64,000 nt of DNA from TH-plancto1 sp043777375. GTDB taxonomy: Bacteria; Planctomycetota; Planctomycetia; Planctomycetales; Planctomycetaceae. The first letter of the stretch is position 1; each line of letters begins with the position of its first letter. A model generated the notes under the pieces. It ran no database searches. It was not told where the DNA came from and saw only the letters and a program-made list of their open reading frames with translations. The position numbers and the translations under genes were made by a program. The DNA lies in the NCBI GenBank assembly GCA_043777375.1, contig JAYWHX010000168.1:33378-97377 (forward strand). The letters run 5' to 3'. Below are positions 27,712 to 36,396 of this stretch, one piece after another.

Positions 27712-28491
27712 ATGAACTTCTCGAACATGTTGAGACTGATTTCGAGTGGCCTGTTGCCAGCTCTGTGCCTGGTGGGACTCTCGTCTCTAGCTCCAGCTGC
27801 GGAACTGCCGGTACAGAAGCTCGACGATACGGGCTTCGAAACGATCTTCGATGGCCAGTCCCTAAACGGCTGGCACGTCAGCACTCAAACCGGCCACAGC
27901 GGGGCCAGCATGCACACCAGTGGCGGCAAGTGGCAGCTGAAGGAGGGAGCCATCGTCGGCAGCCAGGACATCCCCGGCAATGGGGGGATCATTCTCACCG
28001 ACCGCCAGTTCGGTGACTTCGAAGTCATCGTCGAGATGCAGAACGATTACGGCCCAGACAGCGGGCTGTTTCTTCGCAGTAACGAACGTGGTCAGGCGTA
28101 TCAGTACATGGTCGATTACCACAACAACGGCAACCTCGCTGGAATCTATGGCGAGGGTCTCAGCGGTGGCATTCACCGACAGAACTTCGACCTGCTGGCC
28201 GAAGTGACCCAGATCAAAAAGAAAGACGACGCCTACCCGTTGCCGATTACTCCCGAGCAGTGGCCCCAGCTGTGGAAGCATGGCGAGTGGAACGAACTAC
28301 GAGCCCGCATCGAGGGGAATCCCCCGACGATTCAGACGTGGATCAACCGCGTGAAGTTCATGGAGTTCAAAGACACCGAGAAGCGGCACCCCGACACCGG
28401 ATCAGTGGCCCTGCAAGTCCACGGCGGCGGGGACTACACCACCCAGTTCGTGCGATACAAGAATGTGCGAATCAAGAGTCTGGGTAAATAG
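27712..28491 (+). CDS. Secreted DUF1080 protein (3-keto-disaccharide hydrolase / LamG-like fold)
   Basis: 259 residues from ATG 27712, with GGGGAG upstream. Signal peptide about 1-30 (GLLPALCLVGLSSLAPAA). The DUF1080 pattern is clear: FETIFDGQSLNGWHV, WQLKEGAIVGSQDIPGN, GIILTDRQFGDFEVIVEMQ, PDSGLFLRSNERGQAYQYMVDY, ARIEGNPPTIQTWINRV and TGSVALQVHGGGDYTTQFVRYKNVRIK. Members act on 3-keto sugars or bind carbohydrate with a concanavalin-like fold, in the periplasm or at the surface. Planctomycetes carry many paralogues. The exact substrate cannot be deduced. Confidence 0.92.
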   Translation: MNFSNMLRLISSGLLPALCLVGLSSLAPAAELPVQKLDDTGFETIFDGQSLNGWHVSTQTGHSGASMHTSGGKWQLKEGAIVGSQDIPGNGGIILTDRQFGDFEVIVEMQNDYGPDSGLFLRSNERGQAYQYMVDYHNNGNLAGIYGEGLSGGIHRQNFDLLAEVTQIKKKDDAYPLPITPEQWPQLWKHGEWNELRARIEGNPPTIQTWINRVKFMEFKDTEKRHPDTGSVALQVHGGGDYTTQFVRYKNVRIKSLGK

Positions 28492-28539
28492 CGATACCGG
28501 CGGGGCGAGCGGGGCGGCGTCAGCCCCTTGGTTCTGTCT

Positions 28540-28570
28540 CTGTCGCCTTTTTCTCCGAAAAAGGCGACAG
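28540..28570 (+). terminator. Strong hairpin after the DUF1080 gene (13-bp arms)
   Basis: CTGTCGCCTTTTT, 5-base loop CTCCG, AAAAAGGCGACAG: a perfect 13-bp stem 48 bases past the DUF1080 stop, preceded by a GC-rich segment. No T-run follows the stem, but its own A/T tract lies at the loop side. It may be a terminator or a member of a dispersed hairpin repeat family, and it stands between convergent genes. Confidence 0.55.
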
Positions 28571-28614
28571 ACCAGTGCCGGACCCTCGCCGAAATGTCTC
28601 ATTGACCCCGCAGT

Positions 28615-29841
28615 TCAGGATGCGACACTCAAACGCCGTCGAAACCGAATGAGTCGCAAGCTCCAAGGCAACGTTGCCGCCAGAAAAGTCTGCAACCATC
28701 GAGTCCAACTCCGGGTGGCGGGGATTCGCCAAACCCGCAGCTGATCTCCTCCATCGACCAACCAGTGACCATCGCTCGAAACCTTGAAATGGTTCCCCAG
28801 CTCTCGCAGACGAACTCCAACAGGATGAATTGTCTGAGGAATAAATGGTTGCCATGAATTTTCGGTCTTGGATTCTCCGAGCGGAAAATTCCAGTCGGAT
28901 AAAGTCTTGTAGACTCTCGCGAGAAGCGATCCCTTCGTCGGAGGAAAATGAAGCCTCAATTCACCAGACCTTTGACTAACAGGTTGAGTCATCGCATAGG
29001 CATAAGTTCGCGAGTCAATGAATCGTCCATGTGCTAAGGGATCGCGTCGGGGGTCGCTCAGCTTTTCTCCGCGCGTGTCGAACGACCAGTATCGTCGGTC
29101 GGGTGCGGAGACTCCCGCCACCTTTGCCCGGTATCTCGCGAATAAACGTTCTCCGGTCCATGATTGAATATATTCGTACCTCCAATCGGGGATGTCGGGG
29201 ATCAAATCTGACAAGACTTCGTGATTGTCCGAGAGTGATCGAATCGACACGAATCGATTGTCACCTTCCCAGCGAACTGTGATGTATTGCTGACTGTCCG
29301 ATGAGAACAATGTCTCTGGCTCACATTGCCAGAGTATCTGACCGGTTGTCAGATCAACAATATGCCACTCGTCGAAGTACATCACAGCGAATCGTCCGTC
29401 AGCGCTGGCGTCGTCCACCTGAGAGGCAGGCAGATACGGGTAACGCGGCTTCCAGTCTTTTAGCGACACAACAAGGACTCCGCCGCCGAAGTTTTGTCCG
29501 TCAAGTAGTACCCAGTTCCCGTCGCCGGACAATTTCCCACGCCGGTACGGATCGGGAATCGAATGATCGGCGATCACTCGACCGGTCTCCACTTCACGAA
29601 CGCGTAGCCGCGGTATTGATTCCTCGCCCGAAAGAAGGCTATCGATCGACACGATCCGTCCATCGCGTGTGATGCCGATGACGTCTATCGTTTCCAAATG
29701 TGCTGCGTAGATCCAAGTCGGTGGAATCGGGCGTGACCAGACAATTGATCCCGCGAAGACAGAGACCAGCAGCAAAATCAAATGCAGCCAGAGTCGGAGA
29801 ATCCTTCGAGCTGGATCGGACGGAGGTGAGATGGCGTTCAT
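28615..29841 (-). CDS. Membrane-anchored WD40/propeller-like hypothetical protein
   Basis: 408 residues, ATG 29841. One N-terminal TM (LWLHLILLLVSVFAGSIVW, about 17-35). The rest shows repeating short strands with SDGHWLV-, SGDGNWVLL- and SADGRFAVMYF-type motifs and VRVWRI-like endings (DQLRVWRIPATR), suggesting a beta-propeller with about 5-7 weak WD40-like blades facing the periplasm. A second hydrophobic stretch (WLQTFLAATLPWSLRLI) near 385 may be amphipathic or a second TM. No catalytic motif is visible. Function unknown. Its 3' end converges on the DUF1080 gene. Confidence 0.65.
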   Translation of the reverse strand: MNAISPPSDPARRILRLWLHLILLLVSVFAGSIVWSRPIPPTWIYAAHLETIDVIGITRDGRIVSIDSLLSGEESIPRLRVREVETGRVIADHSIPDPYRRGKLSGDGNWVLLDGQNFGGGVLVVSLKDWKPRYPYLPASQVDDASADGRFAVMYFDEWHIVDLTTGQILWQCEPETLFSSDSQQYITVRWEGDNRFVSIRSLSDNHEVLSDLIPDIPDWRYEYIQSWTGERLFARYRAKVAGVSAPDRRYWSFDTRGEKLSDPRRDPLAHGRFIDSRTYAYAMTQPVSQRSGELRLHFPPTKGSLLARVYKTLSDWNFPLGESKTENSWQPFIPQTIHPVGVRLRELGNHFKVSSDGHWLVDGGDQLRVWRIPATRSWTRWLQTFLAATLPWSLRLIRFRRRLSVAS

Positions 29842-29956
29842 CCGTCACGTCCCAGAGTGGACTTCGGCGTCATGGTACTTGGAACCCCAGTGCCAATTAA
29901 TATAGCCGCTATCACTCTTTCGATGACCATCCGGCTCACGCCGGACGCTCGCCGGG

Positions 29957-30919
29957 TTATCTTGGGATGGTCGTTTCATTTCCGATCGCGACCGGCGGGC
30001 GGATGGTTTCGAGGCTGACGGGGTCGCCGGTGATTTCGCCGAGGCGTTTCTTTTCCTCAATGTAGCTTTGAGCGGTGACTTGTAGCAGGGCGTCCGCGCT
30101 GCCCGCGATCACGCCATCGAGCTTGGCGGCCATCTGTTCGACCCAACCGGGTTGAGTCGTCATGGCCAGCTGCATCATCCGGATGAACAGGCTGATCTCT
30201 TCGAAGTTCTTGTCGGTGATTTTATTGCTGATCGGGGCCATCGCTTTGGCGACGGTCTCGACGGTTTGAGACGGAAACGAGACAAACATGTCGGCGTTGT
30301 GCGTCACGATCTGCTGGCCTTCGGCGTTCACTTCGAACACGGTCCGCACATGCATGATCGCTCGGGCACTGATCGGTTTGCTGAGAACGGGACTTTGAAA
30401 CATTCCGCTGCAATGGATCAGGCAATCGGTCGGCGTCCGTGACAGGATCGTGATGACCCCCACGGTGCCGTCCTTGGCGTCGGCTTCGTACTCGTACTCG
30501 CCCGTCTGGAACATTTGTAGCTTCGAGACACCCATTGCTCGCCACAGGCTGACGGCCACATCGGGGTGATCCGCAAAGTAGCGGTAGACGCGGTGGTCGA
30601 CCTGGCTGCGGATCGTCGGCAGTCGACGGTACAAGCTGGAGTTGTTGATGACACCGCTGGCCATCTGCTGCGACGCGGCGGGGAGCTGTGCGATGGGCAA
30701 CAGCTTGAGGGCCTCGTCTCGGGTCTTCTTGTGCGAAGTCCCGACATGCAGCGTTTCAACCTTCAGCTCCTCATGAGGCTGGCGTTGTCCGGCGACCAGC
30801 TGTAGCGACAGCTGGTCCGAATCCTGTGCAATCCCCCCCCCAGGGAATAGCACGATCAGCACGATCACCGCGAGCATAATGCTCGCGGTGGACGTGGTCG
30901 CCCTTCGGCTCAGCCCCAT
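29957..30919 (-). CDS. Conserved secreted hypothetical protein, 320 residues
   Basis: Signal peptide about 1-32 (SIMLAVIVLIVLFPGGGIAQ). The mature part includes LLPIAQLPAASQQMASGVINNSS, SLYRRLPTIRSQVDHRVYRYFADHPDVAVSLWRAMGVS, GEYEYEADAKDGTVG, CLIHCSGMFQSPVLSKPI and VFEVNAEGQQIVTHNADMFVSFPSQTVETVAK. I recall similar proteins only from planctomycetes and know no function. A perfect 25-base palindrome (30866-30890) falls within its signal-peptide codons. ATG at 30919. Confidence 0.75.
   Translation of the reverse strand: MGLSRRATTSTASIMLAVIVLIVLFPGGGIAQDSDQLSLQLVAGQRQPHEELKVETLHVGTSHKKTRDEALKLLPIAQLPAASQQMASGVINNSSLYRRLPTIRSQVDHRVYRYFADHPDVAVSLWRAMGVSKLQMFQTGEYEYEADAKDGTVGVITILSRTPTDCLIHCSGMFQSPVLSKPISARAIMHVRTVFEVNAEGQQIVTHNADMFVSFPSQTVETVAKAMAPISNKITDKNFEEISLFIRMMQLAMTTQPGWVEQMAAKLDGVIAGSADALLQVTAQSYIEEKKRLGEITGDPVSLETIRPPVAIGNETTIPR
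30866..30890. promoter_or_regulatory. Perfect 12-bp-arm palindrome inside the signal-peptide codons of the 320-residue gene
   Basis: CACCGCGAGCAT, one central base, ATGCTCGCGGTG. In the minus-strand mRNA it forms a very stable stem about 30 bases after the start codon. It could slow early translation or be a protein-binding site; effect untested. Confidence 0.45.
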
Positions 30920-31318
30920 GAGAAATCCCCCCCCACCAGTCGCACGGACACATCAATTGTGCCCGTATCGCCCCCATGCGACCGGTCCCCACGGAATAAT
31001 CGGCAAAGTCAACCCCGAAGCGTCAATGCAAATCGGAAGAGGCGTGTCTGCGGCAAGAACTGCTGAAGACGGCTCTGATTCCGTGTTGACGGGGTGTGTA
31101 AACCATGGATTTATCGATTAATCGCCAAACCTTGCCCGATTGATTCAGCCGCTGGCACACTGCCAAACTGCGCCGACACGTCTGTTGCGGGCCACTCGGT
31201 TGGGAAGGCCATGTTTCTATAGCGAAGAATGTTCAGGGCAGTCGAATAGTTCTGGTGAGGGGACTCAGAGACTTGCCGATGTGCTATCGAACCCCGCTCG
31301 CTCATTGAGGATGTCCCA
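30920..31318. other. Intergenic region between divergent hypothetical and FHA genes
   Basis: 399 bases without a gene. TTGACG at 31086-31091 followed 18 bases later by TTTATC is a weak sigma-70-like pair pointing to the FHA gene. Nothing else was recognised. Confidence 0.3.
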
Positions 31319-32062
31319 GTGTCGAACCCTGGCATGTGGCTTGAAATCCGACGCGGAAAGACCAACTTTCCCCTGCGGCCAATATCCGGGGATCGATTCC
31401 TGATCGGAGCAGGCAGCCATTGCCATCTCCAGCTCGGCGGCGAGCACGTCCCGATGCTGCATAGCCTGCTGGTCATTCAGGGAAAGACCGCTCATCTCGA
31501 GGCCGTCGTCTCGGAGCCGCCGCTGGTCGTCAACGGGGAAGTCCGCCGAGTGGTCGATCTGTCGGACGAAGACACTGTCTCGATCGGCGACTTCGAGTTT
31601 GTATTTCATCGGCTCGTCTCTTCCGAGCCGGTCACGCAGGCAGTGGCGATTACAACACCAACCGGCGAAGAGATTTGCGGGGTCGCCGAACTCTCACAGC
31701 TCAGCGCCCTTGAATTGGTCAACCTGATCGAAGAAGAAGCCCGGCAAATTGGCGAGTTCACCCGCAATCGTGAGGCGGGGGCGATTTCGCTACTCGATGC
31801 CGCTCGACGAGTGGGAACGGATTCGCATCCGATCAGCGTTCCGATGGTCTCCACGCAGCCCGTGAGTTCCGCCGAGCAGTTGGCGAATCTGCTACGAGGG
31901 CAATCTCAGCAACTGGCCGAACGAGAAGCGGAGTGCCTGCGACGTGCGGCTCAATTGGTCGAGGCGCAAGAACATCTGGCCGCTCAAATGGCTGCCTTTG
32001 CAATGCAGGTGGCGAGCTGGCAAGAGGCAGAAAATCGACCGTCTTTAAGGGCGAGTGCCTAG
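31319..32062 (+). CDS. FHA-domain protein with coiled-coil C-terminus
   Basis: 247 residues. GTG at 31319 with GAGG 8 bases upstream; an ATG 15 bases on is an alternative. An FHA domain about residues 5-100 (FLIGAGSHCHLQLGGEHVPMLHSLL; LVVNGEVRRVVDLSDEDTVSIGDFEFVF) binds phosphothreonine, although the usual GR and SR.H residues are replaced in part (FLIGAG, MLHS). The C-terminal half is helical with an AEQLANLLRGQSQQLAEREAE- and LRRAAQLVEAQEHLAAQMAA-type coiled coil. A signalling scaffold is likely. No Ser/Thr kinase is adjacent. Confidence 0.82.
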   Translation: MSNPGMWLEIRRGKTNFPLRPISGDRFLIGAGSHCHLQLGGEHVPMLHSLLVIQGKTAHLEAVVSEPPLVVNGEVRRVVDLSDEDTVSIGDFEFVFHRLVSSEPVTQAVAITTPTGEEICGVAELSQLSALELVNLIEEEARQIGEFTRNREAGAISLLDAARRVGTDSHPISVPMVSTQPVSSAEQLANLLRGQSQQLAEREAECLRRAAQLVEAQEHLAAQMAAFAMQVASWQEAENRPSLRASA

Positions 32063-32179
32063 CCCTTGCTGGCGCTGCGGGCTAATCAGACACAGGATTC
32101 GGAGAATCTGGCGACAGTAATCGATCTCGTCAAATCTCTGCGGAGGGGAAACCGATTGTCCCACGAAACTGAGTGGGCC

Positions 32180-32401
32180 TCAGTTTTCACCGATCTCGGA
32201 TGATTTAGACGCTGCCCTCGGTGACGATTGGCCCGCATCACGCTCCGCTTGGGTTTCTGCGGTCCGTAATCCGGCGACCAGCACGATCCCGACCATGCCG
32301 ATTCCGGCAACTGCCAGCAATGCGTACAGAACCCCGTCGATTCCTCGCCCATGAGTGAGCGCACGTCGAGCGCGATCTTTGGTGAGAGCGTCGAGATTCA
32401 A
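32180..32401 (-). CDS. Small single-TM hypothetical protein, 73 residues
   Basis: TTG start at 32401 with GGAGAA 6-7 bases upstream; a longer frame from ATG further upstream also exists but looks non-coding. It encodes LNLDALTKDRARRALTHGRG, then one TM (GVLYALLAVAGIGMVGIVLVAGL), then a polar tail rich in Ser/Ala. No family was recognised. Placed as a gene because of the RBS and the clean TM topology; moderate confidence only. Confidence 0.45.
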   Translation of the reverse strand: MNLDALTKDRARRALTHGRGIDGVLYALLAVAGIGMVGIVLVAGLRTAETQAERDAGQSSPRAASKSSEIGEN

Positions 32402-32702
32402 ATGAGTTCTCCAGTCAGGAGGAGGGGCGAGCGCACCGCAAGCTACCGAGATCAAGTTGCATCTGTTGTTCCATGTCTGCCTTGATTTCATACGATGCCG
32501 TATCATGAGTCCACCATCAGGTTTGGGCTGACGTGGCTTCAGCAGGAACGAAGGGCGATGTTTCGAGAAGTGAACAGACAAGTTCAAACGTACGCTTTCA
32601 GAATCTTCCCTCTCAATTCGCCAGCTGATCCTCGGGGCGTTATCATAAGTCATCCGCCATCGTCAGATGAGCGTGCGGAATCCTGGGGAGAATGGCGGCG
32701 AA

Positions 32703-33173
32703 ATGGTTCAGACAGTGGAAGGTCAGATGCTGGCTCGGCCCGACGATGCGTTTGCGATCGTCGTCTCGCGGTTCAACGATCTGGTGACCGCACGGTTGCT
32801 GGAGGGGGCGATCTCGACCCTGAAACGGCACGGAGCGGCGGAATCCAAGATCACAGCGGTCTGGGTGCCCGGTTCGTTTGAACTCCCGCTCGTGGCGGAG
32901 ACGCTCGCCAGCTCGGGAAAATACGCAGCTGTCTTGGCTCTGGGTGCGGTGATTCAAGGTTCAACGACCCATCACGAATACATTAATCATGCGACCGCGC
33001 AAGGGTTGATGCAGGCAGGTCAGCGTTCGGGCGTGCCCGTACTGTTCGGAGTGCTGACCTGTCAGACGATGGAACAGGCTCTCGACCGAGCCGGTGGAAA
33101 AGTCGGCAACAAAGGGGCGGAGTGTGCCCTGGCCGCGATTGAGTTGATCGATGTTCTGCGGAAGCTGTCTTAG
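32703..33173 (+). CDS. ribH: 6,7-dimethyl-8-ribityllumazine synthase
   Basis: Penultimate riboflavin enzyme: condenses 5-amino-6-ribitylaminouracil with 3,4-dihydroxy-2-butanone 4-phosphate. 156 residues from ATG 32703 (ATG 32667 is an in-frame alternative without an RBS). Signature segments: IVVSRFNDLVTARLLEGA, VWVPGSFELPLVAETLA, LGAVIQGSTTHHEYINHATAQGL (GAVIxGxTxH) and PVLFGVLTCQTMEQALDRAGGKVGNKGAECALAAIEL. Length and motifs are canonical. It is followed by nusB 78 bases later, a very common ribH-nusB pairing. Confidence 0.97.
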   Translation: MVQTVEGQMLARPDDAFAIVVSRFNDLVTARLLEGAISTLKRHGAAESKITAVWVPGSFELPLVAETLASSGKYAAVLALGAVIQGSTTHHEYINHATAQGLMQAGQRSGVPVLFGVLTCQTMEQALDRAGGKVGNKGAECALAAIELIDVLRKLS

Positions 33174-33251
33174 CCGCTGTGCGATTTCGCGTGAGGGCGT
33201 TCCTCATGTTCGGAGTGATTCCCAACTGTTCGCTTCTCATACGGTTCGTCT

Positions 33252-33701
33252 ATGTCGCGTCGTAGCAAAGCCCGTGAACTTGTCGTGCAGATGCTGTATC
33301 AGGCTGACTGCAACCCTGGCCTCGCAAAATCCGTGGTCCACGAACAGATGCGGGAACGGATCACCGACGACCCCGAGATGTTCGAATTCGCCTGGAAGCT
33401 CTACTCCGGCACGATCGACCAGCGGGCCGATCTCGATGTGAAGATCGAACTGGTCGCGCAAAACTGGTCACTGAGCCGAATGCCGATCACTGATCGCAAC
33501 GTGCTGCGTTTGGGGGCCTACGAGTTACTCTATACCGATGTCCCTCACCGGGTGGCGATCAACGAGGCGCTGGAGCTCTCGAAGACGTTTGGCACAAAAG
33601 ACTCTTCACAGTTTGTGAATGGCGTTTTGGACAAACTAGTCCCGGACGAGAAGCGTTCGCAACCACCCCGGCGGGCGGCGAGCGAATCTGCCGAAGAATA
33701 G
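33252..33701 (+). CDS. nusB: Transcription antitermination factor NusB
   Basis: 149 residues, ATG 33252. All-helical NusB fold: ARELVVQMLYQADCNPG at the start, WSLSRMPITDRNVLRLGAYELLYTDVPHRVAINEALELSKTFGTKDSSQFVNGVLDKL (read as several adjacent conserved blocks) near residues 75-135. It binds boxA RNA with NusE for rRNA antitermination. The C-terminal ~15 residues are a polar tail. Likely co-transcribed with ribH. Confidence 0.95.
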   Translation: MSRRSKARELVVQMLYQADCNPGLAKSVVHEQMRERITDDPEMFEFAWKLYSGTIDQRADLDVKIELVAQNWSLSRMPITDRNVLRLGAYELLYTDVPHRVAINEALELSKTFGTKDSSQFVNGVLDKLVPDEKRSQPPRRAASESAEE

Positions 33702-33711
33702 CTTTCGTTTC

Positions 33712-33762
33712 GCCAGCGACCGCCGGATGTCCGTCCGTCGCCGGGTGGTTGCCCGCTGGCGA
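33712..33762 (+). terminator. Candidate hairpin after ribH-nusB
   Basis: Perfect 8-bp arms CGCCAGCG and CGCTGGCG are separated by 35 bases that contain further GC pairing. It begins 10 bases after the nusB stop, between convergent units. No T-run. Confidence 0.35.
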
Positions 33763-33799
33763 GTGCCTGACAGTCACGTCATGTCGGTTGGACATTACC

Positions 33800-34573
33800 T
33801 CACTCAATCCACGCACCCAGCCGTATCTGCCCTTTCTGGATGAGCTGATCCTGTGTGACTGGCTCACCTCCAGCAATCGTGATCATCGCTCGCAGGTTTT
33901 CTTTCGTCAGAGTTCTACTCAGCGAAAAATTCCTTATGCGTTCGCCAAAACAGACGAAAGGTCGCCGCCAAGACACCGCCGAGATCCCGGGCTGTTGCGG
34001 AGTATTCCAGGCGGCAATCGCTTCTTCGGCGGGGAGATCGACCGGGGCCAGCCACGGGATTTGAGAGTTCGTAATCTCGACCAAAAGAATGGTGTTTTTC
34101 TGCCCATCAGTGATATCCCGCTTGCGGGTGCATTCGGCTCCTGGAAAGACTGTCCCCGGCCCTGTGATTGCCACAACGTTCGTAAAGCAATTCGACGGAG
34201 GTTCTGTCGCTGAGTGAAAACTACTGGACATTCGAAGGGACAACTTCGAGTTATTCGGCCCATCCCAAGCTTCCGAAAAGTCATACTGTTCGAATTCCTT
34301 CTGGCAATCCACATAGGGCAAGATCAGTGTTCGCCAACTATGCATCGGTTGACCGTGTGCATCTGCGACATACGCCGGAGGAAACGTCCCGTACTCTTCG
34401 TGATAGTTGAGTAGTGCTCTGTGCAGCATGTCAAGTGGAATTTGTGCAGCCGAAGCTCTTGCTTCCCTTCCTGCGTCGCGCACACAGAATCCCATCCACA
34501 CCACCACAGCGACAAAAACTGTCACGGCGATAGTCGAAAACGAAATCAAGGGTTTGGGTTTCATGCGTCGCAT
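33800..34573 (-). CDS. Exported DUF1559-like protein without a pilin-type methylation motif
   Basis: 257 residues from ATG 34573 (an ATG at 34564 is also possible). An N-terminal hydrophobic segment (LISFSTIAVTVFVAVVVWMGF) is followed by the DUF1559 core: LHRALLNYHEEYGTFPPAYVADAHGQPMHSWRTLILPYVD, then QYDFSEAWDGPNNSKL and DITDGQKNTILLVEITNSQIPWLAPVDL. In planctomycetes most DUF1559 proteins begin with a type IV pilin-like GFTLIE motif; here that is absent, so this member is a signal-anchored variant. Function of the family is not established. Its upstream side faces the terminator hairpin of the sigma gene. Confidence 0.78.
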   Translation of the reverse strand: MRRMKPKPLISFSTIAVTVFVAVVVWMGFCVRDAGREARASAAQIPLDMLHRALLNYHEEYGTFPPAYVADAHGQPMHSWRTLILPYVDCQKEFEQYDFSEAWDGPNNSKLSLRMSSSFHSATEPPSNCFTNVVAITGPGTVFPGAECTRKRDITDGQKNTILLVEITNSQIPWLAPVDLPAEEAIAAWNTPQQPGISAVSWRRPFVCFGERIRNFSLSRTLTKENLRAMITIAGGEPVTQDQLIQKGQIRLGAWIE

Positions 34574-34653
34574 GATAACCGCAGAGCTGCAGAAATATCT
34601 GGTCGATTCTCGGCGCAGCCAGAAAAGCAGCAACTCACCTCGTCACCGATACA

Positions 34654-34693
34654 ACAACACGACCTGCGAGGTTTTCCTCGCAGGTCGTGTTGT
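34654..34693 (-). terminator. Strong terminator-like hairpin downstream of the sigma factor gene
   Basis: Perfect 18-bp arms (ACAACACGACCTGCGAGG and its inverse) around a 4-base loop TTTT. On the minus strand it comes 30 bases after the sigma gene stop and is followed by TTGTATCGG. It separates the sigma gene from the DUF1559-like gene on the same strand. Confidence 0.8.
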
Positions 34694-34722
34694 GAATTTC
34701 AAGGTCTCGGGACATCGAGAAA

Positions 34723-36387
34723 TCACACCCCGGGAATATCGAGGTGCTCTTCACTCGCGATCTTGCGGATCTTTTGCAGGGCGCGGGTTTCGATCTGGCG
34801 GATGCGTTCCTTGGTCACGCTGTGCCGCTGGCCAACCTGCTCCAGCGTCAGAGGCTCGGTGCCATCTTCCAGGCCGTAACGCTGGATGATGATATTCCGC
34901 TCGCGTTCCTCCAGCTGCTCCAAGATCGACATGATGACCTGATGCTGCTGGCTGTTGGTGCGTTGATCCTCGTAGGGGTTCCGTCGTTCGTCGGTCGAGG
35001 AGTCGAACATCTCGTCCGCCCCGGTGCGGAACCGGTCCAGCCGAGTGTATTCGGCGGGGATCGAGCGGGCGTAGTTTTTCATGATGGCCCATGTGGCGTA
35101 CGTAGAGAACTTGTTGCCCCGCGAGTAGTCGAACTTTTCGACAGCTCGAAAGAGCGACATGTTCCCATCGCTGACCATCTCGAAGAAGTTGGCCGACGGA
35201 GTCATATGCTTCTTAGCAATGGACACCACCAAACGCAGGTTACTTCGGATCAAGAAGTTCTTGACCTGCTGAGCCTGCTCCAACAGCTGTTCGAGCAACT
35301 CGAGGTCGCTGGTCTTGGGGTGCTGGCGGTCAATGCGATCTCGCAGCTTCTTAGCCCGGAACTTCAGGTAGTTGAACTTCCGGAAGTAGTGGGCTTCCTG
35401 CTCCCGGTTGAGGAGCGGAATCGCGTACATGCTGGCGAGGTACGGAGGCAACCCCGGAGGAGGCTTGACCTTCCCGGCCTTTTGGTCGTTTTCCGGAGGC
35501 TGACACATGATCTCGCGATCGGCATTGGGCGACTGGAAGTCCGCGTTGTCCATGAAGTCGATCGGCTGATCGAACAGCAAGCGAGCGCGTTCTTCCGACA
35601 CGATGCGATAGACCGAAGCCTTTGTCCGGCAGTATTCCCCGGCCAGGATGTCGACCTGCGTCCCGCGACGGAACCGGTTGTAAATCTCGGTGCGCTGTTC
35701 GTCGGAGAGTTGCTCGTGAGCGTTGGGGAACACCGCGTTTTCGGGATGATCTGCATCATACCGCTTGAGTGTGTAGCGAATCGTCTCGGGTGAACGACCA
35801 AAGACGCGGGCCAATCGCTCGCTGACTTCGGAAGGGCACGCCCCGACACGGGCGAATTTGCGGGCACGCAGAACGATGTCCTGCCGCTCGTCTTCGGACA
35901 GCTGGGAGAAACGCGATCCGCGCTGGATCTCGTCGCCGTGTTCGGTCACGAACCGTTCGACGGACGAGTTCAGGAAACCGACGCGGGTCCGGTTGCCGAA
36001 CTTGAATCGACGACTGACGAGGCCGCGTTTCCGCCACCGATCAACAGTCTTGGTCGAGACGTTGTACTTCTTGCTGAGATCCTCAACCGTCAGCACAAGC
36101 TCACCCGCCTGATCCACAGGCAGGTTGGCACTGGCGGACAGATCTTCCACCAGCAGGCGAATATCGTGGACCGCTGTCGTCCCATCGATCCGCAGATCGG
36201 GATATGTTTCCGAACGATAGCCCGTGATCTTCTCGACCAAATCCGGGTACTTGTACTCGGTGGCTTCATCAAGTTCAGTGACCAGCTGCTCGGCGCGGTC
36301 CATTTGCAGAACGCGCACATCAAGGGGGCTGAACCGGGTGAGTTGTTCAGTGAGTTGTCGAATTGCGGGGTGACTGTAACGGGACAT
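34723..36387 (-). CDS. Sigma-70 family factor with three N-terminal helix-turn-helix modules and no visible region 3
   Basis: 554 residues. ATG 36387 has a GGGAGG RBS. Residues 98-125 form a MerR/excisionase-type HTH (LTVEDLSKKYNVSTKTVDRWRKRG). Two more HTH-like modules lie at about 163-210 (PSEVSERLARVFGRSPETIRYTLKR) and 228-265 (RGTQVDILAGEYCRTKASVYRIVSEE). The sigma part starts near 316: region 1.2 (YLASMYAIPLLNREQEAHYFRKFN), region 2 about 375-445 (FLIRSNLRLVVSIAKKH, SDGNMSLFRAVEKFDYSRG, KFSTYATWAIMKNYAR) and region 4 about 484-545 (LEERERNIIIQRYGL, VGQRHSVTKERIRQIETRALQKI). Only ~40 polar residues join regions 2 and 4, so region 3 looks absent. Directs RNA polymerase to a promoter set; target unknown. 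A planctomycete-type alternative sigma factor is my reading. Confidence 0.88.
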   Translation of the reverse strand: MSRYSHPAIRQLTEQLTRFSPLDVRVLQMDRAEQLVTELDEATEYKYPDLVEKITGYRSETYPDLRIDGTTAVHDIRLLVEDLSASANLPVDQAGELVLTVEDLSKKYNVSTKTVDRWRKRGLVSRRFKFGNRTRVGFLNSSVERFVTEHGDEIQRGSRFSQLSEDERQDIVLRARKFARVGACPSEVSERLARVFGRSPETIRYTLKRYDADHPENAVFPNAHEQLSDEQRTEIYNRFRRGTQVDILAGEYCRTKASVYRIVSEERARLLFDQPIDFMDNADFQSPNADREIMCQPPENDQKAGKVKPPPGLPPYLASMYAIPLLNREQEAHYFRKFNYLKFRAKKLRDRIDRQHPKTSDLELLEQLLEQAQQVKNFLIRSNLRLVVSIAKKHMTPSANFFEMVSDGNMSLFRAVEKFDYSRGNKFSTYATWAIMKNYARSIPAEYTRLDRFRTGADEMFDSSTDERRNPYEDQRTNSQQHQVIMSILEQLEERERNIIIQRYGLEDGTEPLTLEQVGQRHSVTKERIRQIETRALQKIRKIASEEHLDIPGV

Positions 36388-36396
36388 GGTTGGAAT

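Noticed and set aside
34744..35793. 349-residue plus-strand frame opposite the sigma factor gene
   Set aside because: Antisense shadow; the other strand carries clear sigma regions 2 and 4.
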